DNA from: Calliopum simillimum
Taxonomy: Eukaryota > Arthropoda > Insecta > Diptera > Lauxaniidae
Direction of reading: 5' to 3'
NCBI GenBank assembly: GCA_951812925.1
Contig: OX638370.1
Span: 107,150,897-107,214,896, forward strand
Length of the DNA: 64,000 bases
This document shows, piece by piece, positions 47,181 to 58,328 of this stretch (positions within the stretch are counted from its first letter, which is position 1; every line of letters begins with the position of its first letter). Under the pieces are notes generated by a model. It was not told where the DNA came from and made no database searches. It saw nothing but the letters and a program-made list of their open reading frames with translations. Position numbers and translations under genes: made by a program.

Positions 47181-50100
47181 GGATTTTGCTCGAATTTTGG
47201 CAAAAAAAAATCTAAAATAAAGATTGCAAGCGGTAGCACACGCATGTTTTTGTATTAAGCATCATCGAATAAGAAATGTTAGAACGGGTAGGAAATGCAA
47301 CGTGTGCTTACTCTGCAAACCGAGACCTGTTCATACCGAAAGTCACACTTGCTGAGATTTCCCCAAATACTTGATGGGATTGCGATATATGTATTTCAAT
47401 AGATGATAACGCGAAAAGTAAGGATTAAATTGAAAAAATTAAAACGTTTAGTTGCTAAGGAAGTTCATGGCTGTCCAATGTAGTAAGCTAAACTTTAACT
47501 TTTTGCATTACATCGTAATGTAGATTTTCAGCTATTGCTTTGGAATTACTTAAATTAGTTTTTTTTTTAAAGTGTTATAAAACATTGCACGAAATTTTTA
47601 TTCTACTCGCAAGTGTGAAGCGCAAAAGTAGATTCCTATGCTTGGAAGCTGTTAGCAAACATTCAGTGTTGTCGGCAGCGACTGTCACTACAAAAGTAGA
47701 ACATGTCTGGCAATGTAATTTTTGAAATATTTTCAATAACTAAATTTTTATAACCCACGAAATTTTTTTATCTGTGCTTTCATTCAAATTTCACGCATAA
47801 ATATTTATGTACTCCCACTCATATACACGCTCGTTCACACAAACGCCTAAGCATTTTGCTTTCAAGCATAGACGTAATTGTGTGAAAAAAAGTTTCAAGG
47901 ATGCACATTTTAATTTATGTAATGTAATGATAAAAATCACTGGTATGTGGCAATGTGGCTTAGAGTTAAAGGGAAAAAATATGCAAATTGCAAATGTACG
48001 ATATGTTTTTACTATTATTATGCTTTTTTGTATGAAACTCTCTCAACTGAAATAAAAACTTTTCTCATTTTCAATGGAATGTTTCTTATTCACAAATTTT
48101 GGGTAAAATGTCCTTTAAGTTTAAGATATAGATAGACACATATCCTTTACTCTCTATGCTAATATCATTTAAGGTGTTAAGAATGAGAATTTATATCTAA
48201 TGCAAAAATAACAAGAAATAAAGACAACACTGTCAAACAAAACTGTCAAAAAAATATTAAATATGTGTCATTGACAGTGACACCACAAAAAAAACACAAA
48301 AAGCGAGAGAAAAAACTATCGAGAAAATCATTAATTTTGACACGAAACAAAATTGAACAAATAAACAAACACAGACACAAAAACTGATTTTCTTGGCATT
48401 TCATTCCATATTTCTTCATTGGTAAATACTTCAAGAAATTTGTTAGCCATTATTAGATTAATAAGGTAACAAAGAAAAAAGAAACACACGCAAAGAAAGG
48501 ACAATTCCATACAAAAATTTTCTAAAAAGTAATAATTCATAATAAAAATAACCAACTCGGACAGGCAAATTTGATAACTTTGGCAAAGATTTACGACAAC
48601 AATTTCTACCTGTTAGTTGGCACTTAATTTATTTATTTAATACGCATTTATTATAAGGCATACTTTTAGTGCTTAAACATGAAATATCCCATGAGACAGC
48701 ATAGAGTGTATTATGTACTTCTAATACAAATGAATAAGTCCTTGTGATATAATGCCACTTTCTTTACTTTTTCGACTATTCATGCTCTACACACGACAGC
48801 CATTGCCAGTAAAATGGAAAAAATGCTTGCGCCTAGAAATATGCAACATGTAGTATTTTTAGTTCAAGTGTTATAAAAAGAAACAAGACAAAAAAAAAAC
48901 AACAAAAATAACAAAAACTACACAAACACACAGCGCTAAGTAAAGGAAGTAGTTTTAGCAGCAGTATTAGTGGTAGTCCTTCAACTACTTACAACAATAA
49001 AAATGCGAAAAGAAAGGAGCAGCCGAAAAAGTAGCAGCAGTAGCAGCAAAAAGATTAACGCCTAAGTTTATTATAACGTATTTTAACACACACACACACA
49101 CTCACTCACCTACAGGAAGGAAAATTTATTACATCAAAAAAAGAAAACAAATACATATAAGTATGCAGCAGTAGTAGCAACTAAAATAGGTTTTATACGA
49201 GTATGTGTACACTGTATAGCAAAAAACGTAGTATTTTATGGCATGTTATGTTGTGGTATGTCATGGTGTTGCTAGTGTTATGGTAGCGCAGTAGTATTTT
49301 TATGTGTTTGTTTGCATTTTTTTTTTTTTTTTAAAAAGTGCAGTATTTTTTGTTAATTTACACCGTAAAAAGTGCATTTGCATTATTTTTTGTTTTTCGC
49401 TTTGCCAAAGAAAGAAAAACAGGTAGTAAAAATTGTATGAATATGTGGAAAATGCATTTTGCGATGAAGCTTGTGAAAAAATTCAAATATTTCTCTTTTT
49501 TACTAAAGCTTTGTGTGAAAATAAATTTATATTTCTTTTCGCCAAGTTGGAAAAAAATGCAAATTCTAAAGCTTTAATTTATGGATTTCATGTGAAAAAC
49601 TCTATACATGGACATAGTAAGAAAATTGTTGGGTAATATTTCATTTTTTGCCATCAAGTTCCACTAATCCACTAAAAAGATTATGACTTGAATAAAACTT
49701 TAAAGTTTTTTCTTACTATAAGCTTAACACATTACCTCAGAAGAAACAAATAATAAAAGCAAATCAGTTCAAGTGCATAAAGATTTATTTCCAGTGTACA
49801 TAATTTGTTTAAAGAGGCACTAAATTTAGCAACCAAAAGGAACAAATCAAGGTCAATAGCACAATAAAAAACTGAACACAAAAGGTTGATAAGTCACGCA
49901 ACACGACGCATGAAGTGGCGAACAAAAAAAAAAAACAGAACAAAACAAAACTTTAAGTTACACGAATCTGGCACTTCCCTGGTATTTTTGGATAATTTTT
50001 TTTACGGTTTTATACATGTGCGAACATTAAAATAAATGAAATAAATTTCACGAAAATATATTAAACACCCATACCGTGACAAAATGAAAACAAAGTGGAA

Positions 50101-50385
50101 AATCATTACATAAAAACTGAACGAATGGCCGAATGACCAAGGAAATGCAATAACTGCGAGTATAGCTGACATTAAACTTCTTTCGAAGGACAGACTGGTA
50201 GTTTAAAAGCCAAAACATATGTTACACAAGAGTTGAAAGAAATTTTCAACACCTGTTCTGCAAATGTAAAAGTTTATGTTTCAAAAAAAAAAAAAAGAAA
50301 AAAAAAAGAGCAACAAAAATAATGTAATTTTAATGAAATAAAAAAAAAATGAAGAAGCGTTAGCAACTACGTTATTGGAATTCAA
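47181..50385. other. AT-rich stretch without a recognised gene
   Basis: CACACACACA tract at 49088-49110, CAGCAG and AGTAGCAGC runs near 49030, several CTGTCAAA words near 48230-48290. A minus-strand frame MANKFLEVFTNEEIWNEMPR near 48450 has no homology and is not called. Confidence 0.5.
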
Positions 50386-51290
50386 TAGGATAGGATAGGA
50401 TAGGATAGGATAGGATAGGATAGGATAGGAAAGGATAGGATAGGATAGGATAGGATAGGATAGGATAGGATAGGATAGGATAGGATAGGATAGGATAGGA
50501 TAGGATAGGATAGGATAGGATAGGATAGGATAGGATAGGATAGGATAGGTTAGGATATGATAGGATAGGATAGGATAGGATAGGATAGGATAGGATACGA
50601 TACGATAGGATAGGATAGGATAGGCTAGGATAGGATAGGATAGGATAGGATAGGATAGGATAGGATAGGATAGGATAGGATAGGATAGGATAGGATAGGA
50701 TAGGATAGGATAGGATAGGATAGGATAGGATAGGATAGGATAGGATAGGATAGGATAGGATAGGATAGGATAGGATAGGATAGGATAGGATAGGATAGGA
50801 TAGGATAGGATAGGATAGGATAGGATAGGATAGGATAGGATAGGATAGGTTAGGATAGGATAGGATAGGATAGGATAGGATAGGATAGGATAGGATAGGA
50901 TAGGATAGGATAGGATAGGATAGGATAGGATAGGATAGGATAGGATAGGATAGGATAGGATAGGATAGGATAGGATAGGATAGGATAGGATAGGATAGGA
51001 TAGGATAGGATAGGATAGGATAGGATAGGATAGGATAGGATAGGATAGGATAGGATAGGATAGGATAGGATAGGATAGGATAGGATAGGATAGGATAGGA
51101 TAGGATAGGATAGGATAGGATAGGATAGGATAGGATAGGATAGGATAGGATAGGATAGGATAGGATAGGATAGGATAGGATAGGATAGGATAGGATAGGA
51201 TAGGATAGGATAGGATAGGATAGGATAGGATAGGATAGGATAGGATAGGATAGGATAGGATAGGATAGGATAGGATAGGATAGGATAGGA
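50386..51290. repeat. TAGGA pentanucleotide array, ~181 units
   Basis: About 905 bp of TAGGA repeats with scattered variants (AAGGA near 50430, TAGGT at about 50545 and 50845, TACGA pair near 50596, TAGGC near 50621). It ends at the Penelope-like element. Confidence 0.97.
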
Positions 51291-51356
51291 TTACAAATAA
51301 ATCAACACCTTAAGTTGAGTTCACACATTTAAAATTAATCTTTATTTAAAATAAAA

Positions 51357-51412
51357 TTTTAACAATTTGAATGCATTTCGGGCTGTTGACAACCCATCTT
51401 CAGCAACACGAA
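51357..51412 (-). ncRNA. candidate hammerhead ribozyme, sense copy
   Basis: On the minus strand CTGAAGA fits the CUGANGA box. A GGGTTG-TCAA-CAGCCC hairpin (stem II) follows, then GAAA and a short TGCATT that could give a minimal stem III and cleavage triplet. Stem I flanks pair weakly (GTTG with CAA, then A/T-rich). Hammerheads with a very short stem III are known from Penelope-like element ends. Fold and activity are not shown. Confidence 0.55.
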
Positions 51413-51808
51413 AGAAAATATTTGATTTTAAATACAATAAAATAAACAAAGTGTAAGACTTGCCATATATAAATAATGAACACAAACATAATCTCATTAG
51501 AAAGAGAAAAACAAAGTTTAATAACTGTGCATCAACCATATTTTTAAAAACAAAAAGAGAAACATTAATTAAACACCAACATAATCATGTCGTAAATGTG
51601 TGAGACCGACAATTGAGATCAGTATAATAATAAGAGAGAAACAAAATTGTTTAATAACTGTGAACCAAAAGTAACTTTAACAAATATAGAGTACCTTACA
51701 ATTAATTTGTACCATTATAGTCAAGTATTAAAAAGTTGAAGTCTGAATTAATAAGGCATACACAAATTTAATTTAACGAATCAAATATACTGTTATATAA
51801 ACGTAAAT

Positions 51809-52524
51809 TTAAATACAATCAAATAGACCTGATATTATATTTCCTTTATCAAGGTTCATAGAATGTGTGTCTTTTTGAATATAAATGCTTTCATAGGCGT
51901 CAAGTTTGTTGTGATCATTTAATTGTTTTTTCAATTTCATGTTATTAATTGAAAAATTAAAATGAGAATTCTGAAGAACATGGTTCGCAAACGCCGATTT
52001 CTTTGGTTGATTTTTATGAATATAGCCTTCGTGTTCTTTATAACGTTTCCCAATGCCACGTCGAGTTTGACCATAATATTTCTGGTCACAGTCACCACAC
52101 TTAATCTCATATATTCCGGACTTTTGTAACAGAGGAGTTTCGTCTTTGGTGGAACCTAGTAATTGCTTCACTTTATTGGCGCTTGAATAAACCAACTCCA
52201 TGTTGTACTTTTTGAAAATCGATTTTAATTTGTTTGTCACTTCCGGAATGAAAGATAAGCAAACTCGTTTCAACGAACTATTGTCATTTGCTAAATGATT
52301 TTGCGAGTATAACGTTGTTCTGTTTGACCTTGAAATTTTCCTGGAATGTTGCTGAATCATTTTATCAATTAAATTAACGTTATATCCATTTTTTATTGCA
52401 ATCATTTTTATATGATTATACTCTTTTTTGAAATTCGAAATAGAAAGTGGAAGTTTCAAAAGTCTATGGACAAACGAATGAAAAACGGCCAATTTGTGCT
52501 GTATTGGTGTATGAGAATCTGCGG
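51809..52524 (-). pseudogene. Penelope-like element: connector and GIY-YIG endonuclease, RT missing
   Basis: The frame is open to 52621, but its first 32 codons read through the inverted arm, so element-derived coding begins at about 52524. KLAVFHSFVHRLLKLPLSIS and IKMIAIKNGYNVNLIDKMI form the connector that follows the reverse transcriptase in these elements. The endonuclease is near the C-terminus: SGIYEIKCGDC (residues 168-178 of the open frame), KYYGQTRRGIGKRYKEHEGY and AYESIYIQ, giving the GIY, YYG, basic residue and glutamate of the family. The CxxC between GIY and YYG is typical of Penelope endonucleases, which nick target DNA. The reverse transcriptase is lost by 5' truncation. The endonuclease part shows no stop or frameshift. 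Confidence 0.9.
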
Positions 52525-52668
52525 TTTTTGTTTTTAAAAATATGGTTGATGCACAGTTATTAAACTTTGTTTTTCTCTTTCTAATGAGATTATGTTTGTG
52601 TTCATTATTTATATATGGCAAGTCTTACACTTTGATTATTTTATTGTATTTAAAATCAAATATTTTCT

Positions 52669-52724
52669 TTCGTGTTGCTGAAGATGGGTTGTCAACAGCC
52701 CGAAATGCATTCAAATTGTTAAAA
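52669..52724 (+). ncRNA. candidate hammerhead ribozyme, inverted copy
   Basis: Same motif as at 51357-51412, carried by the other inverted arm and therefore on the plus strand: CTGAAGA at 52678-52684, stem II from 52686 to 52701, GAAA at 52702-52705. Confidence 0.55.
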
Positions 52725-52835
52725 TTTTATTTTAAATAAAGATTAATTTTAAATGTGTGAACTCAACTTAAGGTGTTGATTTATTTGTAATTTAATTGAA
52801 TAGAGTTCACGGTTGTGTTCAATTTTATATATTGA

Positions 52836-53188
52836 GGATAGGATAGGATAGGATAGGATAGGATAGGATAGGATAGGATAGGATAGGATAGGATAGGATA
52901 GGATAGGATAGGATAGGATAGGATAGGATAGGATAGGATAGGATAGGATAGGATAGGATAGGATAGGATAGGATAGGATAGGATAGGATAGGATAGGATA
53001 GGATAGGATAGGATAGGATAGGATAGGATAGGATAGGATAGGATAGGATAGGATAGGATAGGATAGGATAGGATAGGATAGGATAGGATAGGATAGGATA
53101 GGATAGGATAGGATAGGATAGGATAGGATAGGATAGGATAGGATAGGATAGGATAGGATAGGATAGGATAGGATAGGATAGGATAGGA
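52836..53188. repeat. TAGGA pentanucleotide array, ~70 units
   Basis: About 353 bp of nearly perfect GGATA repeats in the same orientation as the first array, ending in a purine-rich GGAAAGGAAAAAAAAG stretch. A long minus-strand frame of repeated LSYPI codons is a by-product and not a gene. Confidence 0.97.
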
Positions 53189-53265
53189 AAGGAAAAAAAA
53201 GAAAGGAAAGGATAAAATAGGACTTTTGAAATTTTTTAATTTTCGTCTCCAAAGACATTTTTAAA

Positions 53266-53760
53266 GTGTTTTTAAGCTATTACATCCTCCACTGTCTTAA
53301 CATCAGTAAATTATTCTCACAAATAAAATTTAAAAAAATAAAATTCACAAATTTCAGAAAAATCACAGCCAAGTGGCAACCAAGTCTATGCAAACAGATG
53401 CTACCACTTGTGGTTCTGCGCATAGTTAGATCACAAAAAACAAACAGCGTAAAGAAGATGCCCGAAAATTTTAATTTCAATTCGGTAGAAAGTGTTAAAA
53501 TTCACTACACTGCTGCTGCAACAAGCTACAATACAATGTTTTCCCAATCTTCGCTTGTACGTTACTTTGGCAAGAATGCGGTTCAACGTTGTGGCTTTAC
53601 ATGGCGTATGATTGACATTAATCGAAATGCAAGAAGCATTCTGTTGTGTAACTACTTTTTATTAGTGCATAACGATAAGAATAAGAACCGTAAAAGTTCA
53701 ATATTGCAACTGCAAAATGACAAAAAATTAAATAAAATATTTTATTTTTTCATTAAATAA
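53266..53760 (+). CDS. unknown open reading frame, 164 codons
   Basis: This is the longest plus-strand open frame in the window that is not due to a transposon or simple repeat. I recognise no domain. The first 35 residues are rich in F, K, I and L, like random AT-rich DNA. The middle (SVESVKIHYTAAATSY to RMIDINRNARS) has a more protein-like composition and lies in less AT-rich DNA. An alternative start is MLPLVVLRIVRS (about 53398), and a splice-acceptor-like CAAATTTCAG lies at about 53347-53358. It could be an exon, a small intronic gene or chance; the tail KNKNRKSSILQLQNDKKLNK looks low-complexity. Confidence 0.25.
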   Translation: MFLSYYILHCLNISKLFSQIKFKKIKFTNFRKITAKWQPSLCKQMLPLVVLRIVRSQKTNSVKKMPENFNFNSVESVKIHYTAAATSYNTMFSQSSLVRYFGKNAVQRCGFTWRMIDINRNARSILLCNYFLLVHNDKNKNRKSSILQLQNDKKLNKIFYFFIK

Positions 53761-55029
53761 CAGTTTATCAAAGAATAAGGGGGGCTTACTTCTGAAAAAT
53801 GTGTGAAAATTTAAAAAAATAAAAACTAATTACTACTGAATCCATTAAAAACTTTATATAAATTATAAGTTTTTTTAGAAAGAAACAGAAATTTTAGTAT
53901 TAAAAATTATTTGCATAATTAAACTTCTTCAACAAACGCACATTTACTTTCTAGCAAATTACTATCAACTTAAAGTCATTATAACACTCATTTACTACAC
54001 TTTCAATGTGTTACAGCTGTGACATACAGTCGCAGCACAAAAGTGCAAATTATTCACACGACTGCATAATGAAAATAAGCCATTGTGCGTGTGCGAAAAA
54101 ACTTAAATATATGTATGTGTGTGTGGGAATTTCACTCCTAGATGCATGCTGCATATTTTATAAATTTTTTTTTTACATTTTCCTTTGCTACTTATGCATT
54201 TTTCATACAGAAACACAACATCTGCAGCAGGCACAACCTTATGAAAATCATCGACTTAACACCTAATAAAAATGAGAGTTAACTTGTATTTGTGCATGCG
54301 TGCTGTTGTATGCATTAGTAAATGCATATGTATTTGTATTTTTGTGTGTGTTTAAATTGGTTTCCTATTCGTTTTTGTTTTTGGCTGTTGATATAGCCAC
54401 ATGCTGTTGCAACCAGTGATTGTTAGTTGTTGTTAGAAAGTTATTCCGCTGAGAAATGTATGGATTGTGAGAGAAAATTTGTTTTGAAATGTGGGCGTAC
54501 CACTTGTTGCTATGTTAGTGTACGTGTATAATGAAATTTAATTTGATATGATGTGGGTATTGCTTAGAAGCTTTTAAAACAAATGTAAATAGCGGATTTT
54601 CAAATGTTAAGTGGTTTAACTGATAAGCAGCATGGGTTTATAAAACTGCACTCATTTTAAAAACTGTGCGAAAGGTTTGACCAAAGTTGAGAGACTAATC
54701 TGGCACATGTTCAGTTATTTTACATGATGCTTTGAAGATATGTTTTTGGATTATTTAATTATTAAGTACCTTGATACCAATCCCTGCTGGTCGAAAAATT
54801 TCATTAATATCTCTGTTTTCTATGTGAGCCATTTTATGTGAAAGTAATGTCATACATATTACGTTTCATATTGATCGGATATTTGACCGATATTTTTGCA
54901 ATTTAGTGCCATTAATTCCACATTATTAAGTAAACTTTTCGAGAAAACAGAGATAAATTTTATTAATTTCTAACAAAATATCGGTCAATTCATATTATGT
55001 TTACTTTTTTCTCATATTGGACTTGCCCC
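53761..55029. other. AT-rich stretch without a gene
   Basis: GT/CA-rich patches near 54110 and 54340. At 54797-54975 a diverged inverted pair around ATCTCTGTTTTCT is visible. No coding homology. Confidence 0.5.
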
Positions 55030-55980
55030 ACTCTCATAATAAACGGCTCAAAAATCGAATGATACCGGGAAAAAATAAAAAAATAGCTTGCACAGCCCAG
55101 TTTTGTTATGTTGCGTAAAAAACGACTGTGTCAAAGTTTGGTCCCGATAGAAAGGGGGTAATACTGCCGCATCGAGCCCAAAAATTTCACGAAAATGATT
55201 TATAGCACCCCCTGGGTGATTCCTAGGGGAGCAAAATGTGTGACCGGGCCCTATGGTTTTTTTCCCCTATTATTTTCTCCTACAGGCCTACCCCTTATTT
55301 GTCACCTTTCAGGGGGTCCTCATATAAAATCCGCATTTTTGAAAATTGTCTGTAACTATCCCGGGATGACCCCAAGATAGTTTAAATATATCACCAGTTC
55401 CTATTATTTTTTCATCCCCAACATTTTCTTTTGACACACCTACCCCCTATCTGCCACCCACCAAAGGGTCCTCTACAAAAGCTCAAAAAATAAGAAAAAA
55501 TTTTGAAAAATATATCAAAGCTTCAGAGGGGTTACGCCTGGAGGAGAAAAATGTTTGACCAGATCCCATTAGTTCTTCCTCATCAACATTTTCCTTTGGC
55601 ACACCCATTCCCTATCTGTCACTCTTTTGGGGTCCCGCTACAAAATCCACAGTTTTTAAAATTTGCTGTCCCGGGATGACCCCAATACTGGCCAAATATG
55701 TGACTACTTATGTTCTATTATTTTTTCCTCCCCAACATTTTCCCTTGACACACCTACCCCCTATCACCCACATTTTTACACTCCCTTCCCAAAAAAAAAA
55801 AAAACATAAAAAATTAAGAAAACTGTCAAAAAATAATTCTTATGTTCCCTTGAGTATCCTCTAGAGGAGTAAAATGTATAACCAGGTCCTACTATTTTTT
55901 TGCGACCAAACATTTTCCATTGCTTACTAAATTTCATCAAAATATCTTGCATAGCTTGTGAAATATGCCCAGGGTATATT
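55030..55980. repeat. degenerate ~155-bp tandem array, C/T-rich
   Basis: Units share CCTATTATTTTTTC, CCCCAACATTTTC, TTGACACACCTACCCCCTAT, GGGTCC, a CAAAATCCACA-like block and CCCGGGATGACCCCAA (about 55361 and 55671). The open frames at 55195-55380 and 55676-55864 follow the repeat and are not genes. Confidence 0.75.
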
Positions 55981-56014
55981 CACTTTGTCCTTTCGTGTGT
56001 GGCAGATATAGAAA

Positions 56015-56112
56015 AGTATATATATTCTTGATCAGCGTCACCTCCTGAGTCGATATAGCCAAGTCCGTCTGTCTGGCTGGCTGGCTGGGTGGCTGGGTGG
56101 CTGGCTGGCTGT
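56015..56112. mobile_element. mini-me-like core with GTCT/GGCT microsatellite
   Basis: A short TATATATA tract is followed by TTCTTGATCAGCGTCACC, CGATATAGCCAAG and then (GTCT)(GGCT) repeats. This order, TA tract, conserved core, GTCY-type repeat, is that described for mini-me elements of Diptera. Ends and target duplication were not identified. Confidence 0.55.
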
Positions 56113-56640
56113 GTGTGGAAATAAATTTTTTGGGAAAACTAAGTAAGATAATTCAATAAAATTTGGTGCACAGCCTTCGTCGTCAAAGTTAGCTCGGGGG
56201 ATTGAAAATGAGCGAAATCGGTCTACGGACACGCAACTTTTTGAGTATTTTTCACGATAATGCAACCAAAATACACATAAATACTGCGAATTGTAAGCGC
56301 AAGCTCTGAGCAAATTCGGACGAGAGGGCGTGGCACCACTCATGTAAGCGAAAGCTTCAAAACGCTATACTGAAAGCGTTTTTTGAGATAATCGAACTTA
56401 ATTTTACTCAGAAACTAAGAATTATTAATACAAGCTTTTAGCAAAAACTGGATAAAATCGGACAAGAGAGCGTGGCACCTCCCATACAAGCAAAAGGTTC
56501 AAAACGCTATACTGAAAACATTTTTTCAGATGATCCAACCAAATTTCACTCAAATACTTGAACTATAAATTCAAACTCTGAGGAAAAACTGGGTGAATTC
56601 GGACAAGAGGGCGGGGCACCTCCCATATAAGCAAAATTTT
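56090..56640. repeat. ~145-bp degenerate tandem repeat, family D copy 2
   Basis: It follows the 17.6-kb copy block by block: TGTGTGGAAATA, TTCAATAAAATTTGGT, GAGCGAAATCGGTC, then three units with GAGGGCGTGGCACC and AACGCTATACTGAAA starting near 56323, 56467 and 56610. Confidence 0.75.
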
Positions 56641-56760
56641 CGAAATTTCTCACGATCCTTTGCGACGAATTTTATCACTTGCCACGACTTTCTTGATTCT
56701 TGAAATTCCTTATCCACTCAAGCTTCCTCTTAAGATCCTGGCGTTGTGTGATTTCCCTAC
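56641..56760 (-). pseudogene. decayed LINE tail
   Basis: TCACGATCCTTTGCGACGA, CACTTGCCACGACTTTC and TTGATTCTTGAAATTCCTT match 36498-36560 in order. As at 38.4 kb, it follows directly after a family D repeat. Confidence 0.7.
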
Positions 56761-58324
56761 TTTCATAGCTTTCTCTCTTTCTCGTTTCCTATGGGCCTCT
56801 GATTGAATTAAAGGATCAAATCACACGATTTTTCCACAGTTAAAAAAGCGGTACGAATATGGAATTCCAGTATTGAAGGTGTATGTACATTTATTGAACT
56901 TCTAAGAACAAATTTGCAGCCTCTAGTGCTATGACTTATCTGGAAATATGACGAAATATTTAGCCCTGAAGTGTGAAGTGGCGAATACGTCAGTTTTGTT
57001 CATAAGCCGTGAATTTCTACTATTTCACAAAGTATTTAAACAAAATCTATTATTATTATGTTTTGTCTGTGCATTGAAGTTTTTCAAATTAAGCAGAAAA
57101 TTTCAGACATCTGTGTCAAACTAAAACCATCAGTGGTGATATTTGTAGATACCTACTTAGCTCATATAATTTATGATAAAATCATTGCAAGTTCCAAATG
57201 CTCTTTTACAACATAATTCAGAAAGAATGACTATTTTTGTATAAAATTTGCATATTAAATGTACCAGAATATTTTATTGCATGTAGAAAAGAATAACCCC
57301 ACTTTAATTTAAAAATAAAAAGACAACAAAGCAATAAAATTTTATTAAAAATTTTGTTAAATATTTTCTTATTTGATTTGCATAAAAATGTTGTTTACCA
57401 TATGATAAACAATTCAAAAAAGTTCTTATCAGCAACTGTGCTCAAATATATACATATGTATTTCGTTTCAACACGGGTAATTTTAAGATGAGATAAAAAT
57501 AAGTAGTAGGTGTGCAAATATTGTGCAAGATATTTTTATAGGTTTATTTTTTTGAAAATTTGTTTTTTATGATATTCATCCAGCATGCTGACGTATCTGA
57601 CGCTTTGTTAAAAAAAAATTGTTTATATTGTGTTGTTTAAAAAAAAAAAAAAACTTTTTTCAAAAAGTATTTTATAATTCATACGCTCATAACTCAAGAA
57701 ATTCAATAGAGTCCAACAGTTTTTCGTTGTGTGATATATAGCCTGCGTGTGGATTTGTATCATGAACATCATCACATGATAAAATTTAAAGTTAAGAATT
57801 GAGAATAAAACAAGTAAATAATTGTCAGTTAAGTTTTTTATTATTTTTGGCACTCTGTTTTGTTATCTGTCTAACTTTTTGTTAGCGTTTTTGACTGAAT
57901 TTTTTGTACTAAATTTAACCAAAGTATGTTTTGCGTTGCACTTAGTAGCCAGAGTGGCTTTAAATTAACACAATATTTATGTAAACTATTTTCCAAAAAA
58001 TTTTTAAAAAATTTCTTAGCGTTTTTAGGTAACTTTTAATAAAAGCATAAATAATAAATGCACATTACTTATGCATCATGTTGTCTTAATGGAAAATTTC
58101 CCACACTTTCAATATTTAATTGCTCTTGATATTCTTTTCTCCCGTATTTTTATAGATGCGTTTCAATATGCCAACTATGAATTTCTCTAGGGTATTTTTC
58201 CCACAAGCAGCAGCAGTAGCAAAAACCTGTTGCCGTATTTAATAACAATAACTACATACGGTAATTTACAATCAAAAGGGTGCATACATTTACTGAACTA
58301 AGTACTTAGTACTTGTAAATGTAT
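56761..58324. other. AT-rich stretch without a gene
   Basis: Homopolymer A/T runs (about 57638-57652); nothing recognised. Confidence 0.5.
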
Positions 58325-58328
58325 GAGT

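Larger units (their letters stand above)
51291..52790 (-). mobile_element. Penelope-like retroelement, 5'-truncated, with inverted end copies
   Basis: A GIY-YIG coding segment on the minus strand is framed by two 266-bp inverted arms, 51291-51556 and 52525-52790. They differ by eye at one base (51446). Penelope-like elements are known for terminal repeats in direct or inverted orientation and for 5' truncation. The lower-coordinate arm lies 3' of the gene in its sense orientation; the other is an inverted copy joined at the truncation point. The arms carry candidate hammerhead ribozymes. It lies between two TAGGA arrays. Confidence 0.88.

Noticed and set aside
48246..48555. Minus-strand frame beginning MANKFLEVFTNEEIWN as a first coding exon
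   Set aside because: No homology, a hydrophobic low-complexity tail and no convincing donor at a sensible place.
52749..53258. A 169-codon minus-strand frame of repeated LSYPI
   Set aside because: It is the translation of the TAGGA array; any pure pentamer without a stop gives such a frame.
55195..55864. Pro-rich short frames in the C/T-rich array
   Set aside because: They track the degenerate tandem unit and are not conserved between units.
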